A DNA stretch of 28,056 nt from Chrysochromulina tobinii (lineage: Eukaryota; Haptophyta; Prymnesiales; Chrysochromulinaceae), in contig JWZX01002404.1 of NCBI GenBank assembly GCA_001275005.1, positions 1 through 28,056 on the forward strand. The letters are read 5' to 3'. Below the pieces are notes generated by a model that saw only the letters and a program-made list of their open reading frames with translations, was not told the origin of the DNA and ran no database searches. This document shows positions 20,379-28,056 of this stretch, piece by piece (the first letter of the stretch is position 1; every line of letters begins with the position of its first letter). The translations under genes and the position numbers were made by a program.

Positions 20379-22081
20379 TCGGCCTGCTGCTGCTCGAGCA
20401 ACGTCTCGACGCGTGCCCATTGGAATCGATGGTCCTCAGTGAGCAGCGACCTACGCAGCGTCGCCTGGGCGCGCGCCGTCGCGGGCGAGAGGGCGCGCTC
20501 CAACGCCCACGGCAGCGCGACCTCGTAGATGTTGAACGTGGGGTCGACCTGGCCAGCGATGCCTTCAAGGGTGAGGAACGTGCGGATCAAGAGGATGATG
20601 TACGGGGGCGTGTACATCTGCCAATAGAAGCCCATGTCGCCCAAGACGACCGACATTGCACCAAAGCGCGAGCCGCCCCCAGGGCACGCGTTCATGCGAT
20701 CGCGGAGCTCGTCGGCCATCACCTGCCTCGGGTCTCGACCGGATGGGTGCGTCACCTGCCACGGATCCGACTCCTTGGCGCGCCATTCGATCGGATCACC
20801 CACGAAGCCCGTGTCCATGAACGCCTGGGTGAGCCCAACGTAATCCTTCGAGAGCACGCACTGGATGCCAGAGGCGAACGCCTCCATGATCTGCGGCTCC
20901 ACGCGCGACATGAGCCCAAAGTCGAGGAAGACGAGCCGCCCGTCGTCCGCGAGCATGATGTTCCCCTCGTGCGGGTCTGCATGCACCAAACCAGTGAGCA
21001 CGAGCCCAGCGGTCACTGCTTCGCACGCCATGTACGTCATCCGCATCGCCTCCTCCGGGCTCAGGTCGGACAAATGGCGACCGCGCACCCACTCCATCGC
21101 CATCGCGCGGCGCGTCGTGAGCTCCGGGATCGTGCGTGGCACGTCCACGTACCCGAGGAATTCGAGCGATGAGCGGAACGCGTCGCCGTTGGCCGCCTCG
21201 TTTCTGAAATCGAGCTCCTGCACAATGCCTGCGGCCACGCCGTCAAAGATCGCGAGCAGGTCGCCGTTCCAGTAACGGCCCTGGATTGCCTTGAGCGCGA
21301 CGATGATGACGCTCCCATCGAGCAGGCACTGGCGCAGCGCCCCCGGCCGTTGCACCTTGACGGCAATCTCCTGTCCGTCGTGCGTCTCGCCACGGTACAC
21401 CTGGCCAAGGGACGCCGACGCGATGCAGTCGGCCGACAGGCGCTTGAACAAGGTCGGACCGTTCGGATCGCACCCCTCAGTCGCGGGGATGCCGGGCGCG
21501 AGCGGCCCCTTGGCGCCAAAGTCCTCCGCCATCACTCGGTACGCCTCCTCATTCGAGAACGGCTTGTTAGACGTCTGAAGCGACTTGAGAGCGACGCACA
21601 CGTCCTCGGGCAAAATGTCTGGTCGCTGAGAGAGCGTCTGGCCCACCTTGACTGCGACGGGGCCGAGCGCCGAGAGCTCTGCACGCAGCACGGCGCCGCG
21701 GTCGACGCCCTCCGCCGCCCACGCCGCGCGCACCCGACGGAATGCGAGAAGGAAGTCGAGTGCCCTCGTCACCATGAGCGCGGGCCGCTGCTGAAAATAG
21801 TCGGTCACACGCTCGCGATCGTAGGTGGCCATGCCGCTCGGAAGGCCCACAACGGCCTCGAGGAGCGCCTGCGGATCCTTGGACACCGTTTCCAGCGCCT
21901 TTTCGATCTTGTTGAAGAGTGGTGGCAGCGCGGTCGACGCGCTACTCCCAGCGGCTCGAGGCACGTCCAGCTCAGCAGGCGCCAAAGCAAGTCGCACCGC
22001 TGGTGCTCGCGTGGACGGCTGTAGCTGCAAATGCGGGAGCAGGAGCGCCGCCACGGACAGCGCTCTGCTGGCAGCGAGCAT
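19360..22081 (-). CDS. ABC1/UbiB (ADCK)-family atypical kinase, probably plastid-targeted; frame break near 19650
   Basis: The first ATG is at 22081 (MLAASRALSVAALLLPHLQ); the frame extends three codons further only to a TTG. The N-terminal hydrophobic stretch followed by an Arg/Ala/Pro-rich segment suits a signal plus transit peptide of a complex plastid, or a mitochondrial presequence (inference). The kinase core has all family hallmarks: GPVAVKVGQTLSQRPDILP (KxGQ motif, about residue 144), ASASLGQVYRG (Ala-rich nucleotide loop), IAVKVQRPG (catalytic Lys), QELDFRNEAANG, VHADPHEGNIML (catalytic loop, about 366) and FLDFGLMSRV (metal-binding DFG, about 386). These kinases/ATPases support ubiquinone, plastoquinone or tocopherol metabolism. 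A long Ala-rich, disordered tail follows. Near 19630-19670 the coding frame appears to shift by one base: the continuing frame becomes Gly/Arg noise to 19253, whereas the neighbouring frame gives a hydrophobic, membrane-like segment (VAVAVAIAATAVAAVL) and a charged end EEMEKARKAAEA, stopping at 19360. A sequence error or an unrecognised intron could explain this. Confidence 0.85.
20340..20385 (-). repeat. Poly-Ala triplet repeat in the ABC1-kinase gene
   Basis: A run of (gcg/gcc) triplets encodes about 11 consecutive Ala after a Gln-rich EQQQAEA segment. It is a coding microsatellite prone to length change. Confidence 0.8.
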
Positions 22082-22238
22082 GGTTCTCAAGGACGGCTCG
22101 AGGGGAGGACCCCGATGCGATTCGGTCGATTCGGTGCGGGGGGGATTGCGACCTCCGCGACCCTCGAGAAGTTGCAGTGAAAATTCCTCAAAATCTACTC
22201 AAAATGGGATGGGCTCGATCTCATATCGCCAGCGCTCT

Positions 22239-23213
22239 CTATCCCAGACTGACGCCCGAGAGCGCGCAGTACGCGGGCGCGCCGAGCTTCGCCCGCGCAT
22301 GGATCTTGTCATACGTGGCGTCGTCCCCCTCCTGCGGCAACGAGTCGGCGAACGCGACCATGGCTCGGAAGGCAGGATCGTCCGTCAGGACCGGGCTGTA
22401 GACGCTGTGCGCTCCGACGTAGCCAGCAGCGAACTCGCGCAGCATCTGACTGAAGGGCATCCGAGGATCGCTCGGAGCCAGATCCGCCAGGAAGAGATCC
22501 GCCCGGGTGCCGCTCAGCTTCTTACTCGCGAGCAGCTCGGGGTCCACTGTCCCCGGTGCGGCGCCCGCGACGGCGCTCGCCACCTCGCACGAGTAGATGG
22601 GCAGCTGGTAGTTGGTGAAGCCGAGGGCTCCGAGTGGGACTTGGCCGAGGCTGAAGCCCACGCGAATCTTGGGCACGTGGCTCGGCTGGTAGAGCATGTG
22701 ATCCTGGAAGCTCGCTTGCACGTGCACGTTGTCACGGGCGAGCACATCGCGCAACTCCTTGGCGCAGAGAGCGATGTCTTGCTTGAGGATGCGAATGACG
22801 GCCTCGTCTTCTTCGTCAGTGCTGGCGGCCGCACCGTGCCGGACGCAGGTGTACGCATTGTAAACGTAGCGCCGGTCTCCAGCTGGAAACACTTCGGCGC
22901 TGCTGAACCCCAGGGCGCCACCACTCGCATCGACGACCATGGTGACCAACAGTTTGCACAAAGGGTCCGCGCTGTCCAGCCCGCTCTTGGCCAAGTTGTT
23001 GAGCCATTGGACGGCGGACTCTGAGTCTGCATACGAGCCGTAGTTCTGTCGAATCACATCATGCACCTGCGCCATCAAGAGCTTACGCTTTTCCAAAGAT
23101 TGTACGTCGTGCAAGCGGATGACAGTCGCGCCCGCCGGCTTCGCGCCCGCCGGAAACATGGTTGTATCCGTAGCCGCCGGCTTCACCGCAGCTTTGGTCG
23201 CTCCGCACCCCAT
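22239..23213 (-). CDS. Unrecognised 324-aa protein with MGCG dual-acylation N-terminus
   Basis: The ATG at 23213 gives MGCGATKAAVKP, which fits N-myristoylation of Gly2 plus palmitoylation of Cys3, so a membrane-tethered soluble protein is likely (inference). The body is globular, with a mix of charged and hydrophobic residues and little low complexity: helices around LEKRKLLMAQVHDVIRQNYG, then a beta-type stretch LLVTMVVDASGGALGFSSAEVF, YVYNAYTCVRHG, a helix-rich segment, and a second beta-type stretch VPKIRVGFSLGQVPLGALGF. I do not recognise the family; an acetyltransferase-like fold is conceivable but no defining motif is visible. It ends in TAG at 22239. A copy of the composite upstream block lies 81 bp upstream. 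Well-behaved codon use and a single exon argue that it is real. Confidence 0.75.
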   Translation of the reverse strand: MGCGATKAAVKPAATDTTMFPAGAKPAGATVIRLHDVQSLEKRKLLMAQVHDVIRQNYGSYADSESAVQWLNNLAKSGLDSADPLCKLLVTMVVDASGGALGFSSAEVFPAGDRRYVYNAYTCVRHGAAASTDEEDEAVIRILKQDIALCAKELRDVLARDNVHVQASFQDHMLYQPSHVPKIRVGFSLGQVPLGALGFTNYQLPIYSCEVASAVAGAAPGTVDPELLASKKLSGTRADLFLADLAPSDPRMPFSQMLREFAAGYVGAHSVYSPVLTDDPAFRAMVAFADSLPQEGDDATYDKIHARAKLGAPAYCALSGVSLG

Positions 23214-23293
23214 GATGGTCTTGAAACGGTGCTCGTGGTGCGTATCCTCTGTCTACTCTCGTAAGGGCATTCTCGCTCGTGGCGTCGTAGAAT

Positions 23294-23425
23294 TCAGTCA
23301 GTTTCGTTAATTCAGACAGTTTCGTCGGGGTCCCTTGCGCTTTTACATCTCCCCGACTCGAGGACGGCTCCACACCCCTCGGTCACGACGGGTCACCACA
23401 AGTACTGGGTTCTCGTTCTCTCGGG
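23294..23425 (-). promoter_or_regulatory. Composite upstream block, copy B
   Basis: On the + strand: cagtcagtttcgtt, a partial duplicate cagacagtttcgtcggggtc, then tcgaggacggctccacaccc, ctcggtcacg, and caccacaagtactgggttctcg. The same elements in the same order occur in copies A (11061) and C (27861). It sits 81 bp upstream of the ATG of the MGCG gene. On its other side it directly abuts the AAA-ATPase remnant, whose homology begins at about 23426. Confidence 0.6.
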
Positions 23426-23815
23426 CTACTCAATTTCGATACGTCCGGAGCGCGTCGTTGTGAAATGACGACCATCCATCCCGAGATCCTCGACCCGGAC
23501 TTGATTCGGCCGGGGCGCATCGACCAGAGGCTCTCGCTCGGCTACATGCGATGGCAGAACGTCGTCGAGATGATCAAGCATTACTTCCAGCTCGGCACGG
23601 AAGGACTCGACGAGTCGCTCGTCAGGCGCATTCGAGAGGCCATCCTCGGTAACGACGCCAAGGGTTTACCTGCCCTCAACCTCACGCCTGCCCAGGTGGA
23701 GCAGCTCTCGGCGGTACATGATGACGTCGCCAGCATGGTGGCAGCACTCGAAGCCAAGGCCGCCGGGATGATCCAGGTGTCAGCTCGGAGGCCAGCCCTT
23801 GACCCAAAGGGGTAG
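23426..23815 (+). pseudogene. BCS1-like AAA ATPase, C-terminal remnant
   Basis: The frame reads LLNFDTSGARRCEMTTIHPE, then ILDPDLIRPGRIDQRLSLGYM, VVEMIKHYF and LTPAQVEQLSAVHDDVASMV. This matches the end of an AAA domain of the BCS1-like type: sensor-1 TTNHPE, the RPGRID arginine-finger region and the C-terminal lid. Walker A and Walker B, which should precede it, are absent; instead the upstream block (copy B) begins immediately before. An ATG at 23465 falls inside the sensor region and would give a 116-aa fragment with no ATPase activity. The frame ends in TAG inside the first unit of the tandem repeat at 23799. An acidic open stretch further on (VIIVDEVKEDDDEFVMDRG, about 24070-24129) could be a former last exon. 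The simplest reading is a truncated, decaying copy; a 3' exon of an otherwise displaced gene is the alternative. Confidence 0.65.
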
Positions 23816-24027
23816 GGGGAGGTATTCTTTCTGGATTCACACACTATCTCCACCACCTGATTTTGAACTCAGTGGTTGACCCAAAGGGGTAGGGGGAGGT
23901 ATTCTTTCTGGATTCACACACTATCCCCACCACCTGATTTGAACTCAGTGGTTGATCCAAAGGGGTAGGGGGAGGTATTCTTTCTGGATTCACACACTAT
24001 CCCCACCACCTGATTTTGAACTCAGTG
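23799..24027. repeat. Three tandem copies of a 76-77-bp unit
   Basis: Copies start at 23799, 23876 and 23952 with ttgacccaaaggggtagggg (ttgatcc in the third) and end gaactcagtg. They differ by a few substitutions and one T-run length change. Each contains ggggtagggggaggtattct, which on this strand offers a gtatt donor-like site, and ggattcacacactat. Near-identity suggests recent amplification. No coding frame runs through. Confidence 0.93.
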
Positions 24028-24334
24028 AGCCAAGGTGTCACAACCGCTGAGCGCTGTCGGCGACCCAACCGGTGATCATCGTCGACGAGGTGAAAGAGGA
24101 TGACGATGAGTTCGTCATGGATAGAGGATGAGATGAGTCCGTGCCGCCGAAGCGTCAATCCTACTTTATTACGTTTGGGAAATTTAATACGTTTGGGAAA
24201 TACTTCTTCTGTCGCACATGTACATGCGATCGCTCTTGAGGTTGCAGGGCGAGTTGGTTCAAGAGAAAGAGAGCTGTCTTGGGGTCACGACGGCCACGAT
24301 GCTTTGCGCGAGGTGGCGATGGCCTTAGTTTGGG
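24028..24334. other. Region between the AAA remnant and the MBD/AP2-like remnants
   Basis: It contains the acidic open stretch VIIVDEVKEDDDEFVMDRG (+ strand, about 24070-24132, stop TGA) and a direct repeat of tacgtttgggaaat (about 24169 and 24188). Composition is less GC-rich than the coding blocks. No complete gene was recognised. Confidence 0.5.
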
Positions 24335-27791
<3,457 letters not shown>

Positions 27792-27860
27792 TATCGACGA
27801 CGCGTCCGCGCCGCGGACCTCTGCTGTGAAGAGGAACCCGTAAACAGCAACCGTCCGACA

Positions 27861-27970
27861 GCAGTCAGTTTCGTCGCGGTCCCTCCGCGCTCAGTTTTTC
27901 GCGGTCCCTCCCCGCGCTCACTACGCCGTCTCGCAGTACGGCTCCGCCGCACCCTGTCGTACATAAGTAT
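27861..27970 (-). promoter_or_regulatory. Composite upstream block, copy C
   Basis: On the + strand: cagtcagtttcgtcgcggtc then cctccgcgctca, an internal partial duplicate (tttttcgcggtccctccccgcgctca), then cgtctcgcagtacggctccg, caccctgtcgtacataagt. It has the same element order as copies A and B and lies 70 bp upstream of the ATG at 27791. The first 20 bases of this core are identical to copy A. Confidence 0.6.
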
Positions 27971-28056
27971 GTTTAGAGTGCTACCGCCGGCTTCCCCACC
28001 CCCGTTTGTCGTTTCTCGTTTCTTACTTTAGTCACCGCACTTTAGACACTTTAGTT
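27971..28056. other. Window end; no gene recognised
   Basis: The last 86 bases contain two to three spaced ctttag motifs (actttagtc, actttagac, actttagtt). They are not arranged as a telomere repeat. Nothing else was seen. Confidence 0.4.

Noticed and set aside
23799-24027. CRISPR-like array
   Set aside because: The three units are directly adjacent with no unique spacers, in a eukaryotic context.
27971-28056. Telomere-like repeat at the window end
   Set aside because: The ctttag motifs are irregularly spaced and do not form TTTAGGG arrays.

Overview
The window looks like nuclear DNA of a GC-rich unicellular eukaryote, most likely a photosynthetic protist. A haptophyte is my best guess, but that is inference. 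The evidence is short GT-AG introns of 82-97 nt (five reconstructed at base level, four of them restoring family motifs), eukaryote-only families (importin-beta receptor, Bin3/MePCE RNA-capping enzyme, SET domain, CDC48-type AAA), long Ala/Gly/Pro/Glu low-complexity inserts, and an ABC1 kinase with a signal-like N-terminus. There is no operon logic. Genes are dense, mostly on the minus strand, with intergenic gaps of about 150-900 bp.

Layout. 1-640 (+): 3' part of a gene with a methyl-CpG-binding (MBD/TAM)-like module and an acidic tail. 1572-5051 (-): importin-13/transportin-3-like receptor. 5304-10248 (-): a very large protein joining a SET-like domain, a LysM-like module, Tudor-like segments, an acidic stretch and a C-terminal cytosine-DNA-methyltransferase-like domain that is only complete after removing two introns. 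10634-10930 (-): small two-TM protein. 11621-12830 (-): COG0523/CobW GTPase in three exons, with intron 1 splitting the P-loop. 13719-16107 (+): Bin3/MePCE methyltransferase with a large Ala-rich insertion in its fold and one apparent frameshift at a C7 run. 16436-19081 (-): WD40 protein. 19360-22081 (-): ABC1/UbiB-like atypical kinase, probably plastid-targeted. 22239-23213 (-): unrecognised protein with an MGCG dual-acylation N-terminus. 23426-23815 (+): remnant of a BCS1-like AAA ATPase running into a 3 x 76-bp tandem repeat. 24335-24912 (-): remnants of MBD/TAM-like and AP2-like modules. 25046-27791 (-): AFG2/SPATA5-like AAA ATPase with a stop codon and several frame breaks, probably a pseudogene.

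Themes. (i) Chromatin and nucleic-acid methylation recurs: a SET plus DNA-MTase fusion, two MBD-like modules and an RNA-cap methyltransferase. The genes are not linked by anything other than proximity. (ii) A composite block of about 110-130 bp recurs upstream of three minus-strand genes (11061-11185, 23294-23425, 27861-27970) in the same orientation and at similar distance from the ATG. It looks like a shared promoter architecture or a dispersed repeat carrying one. (iii) The right-hand 5 kb holds decaying AAA genes and repeats.

Limits. All identities are from reading the translations; no search was run. Several frame breaks fall at homopolymers or GC-rich runs and could be assembly errors.
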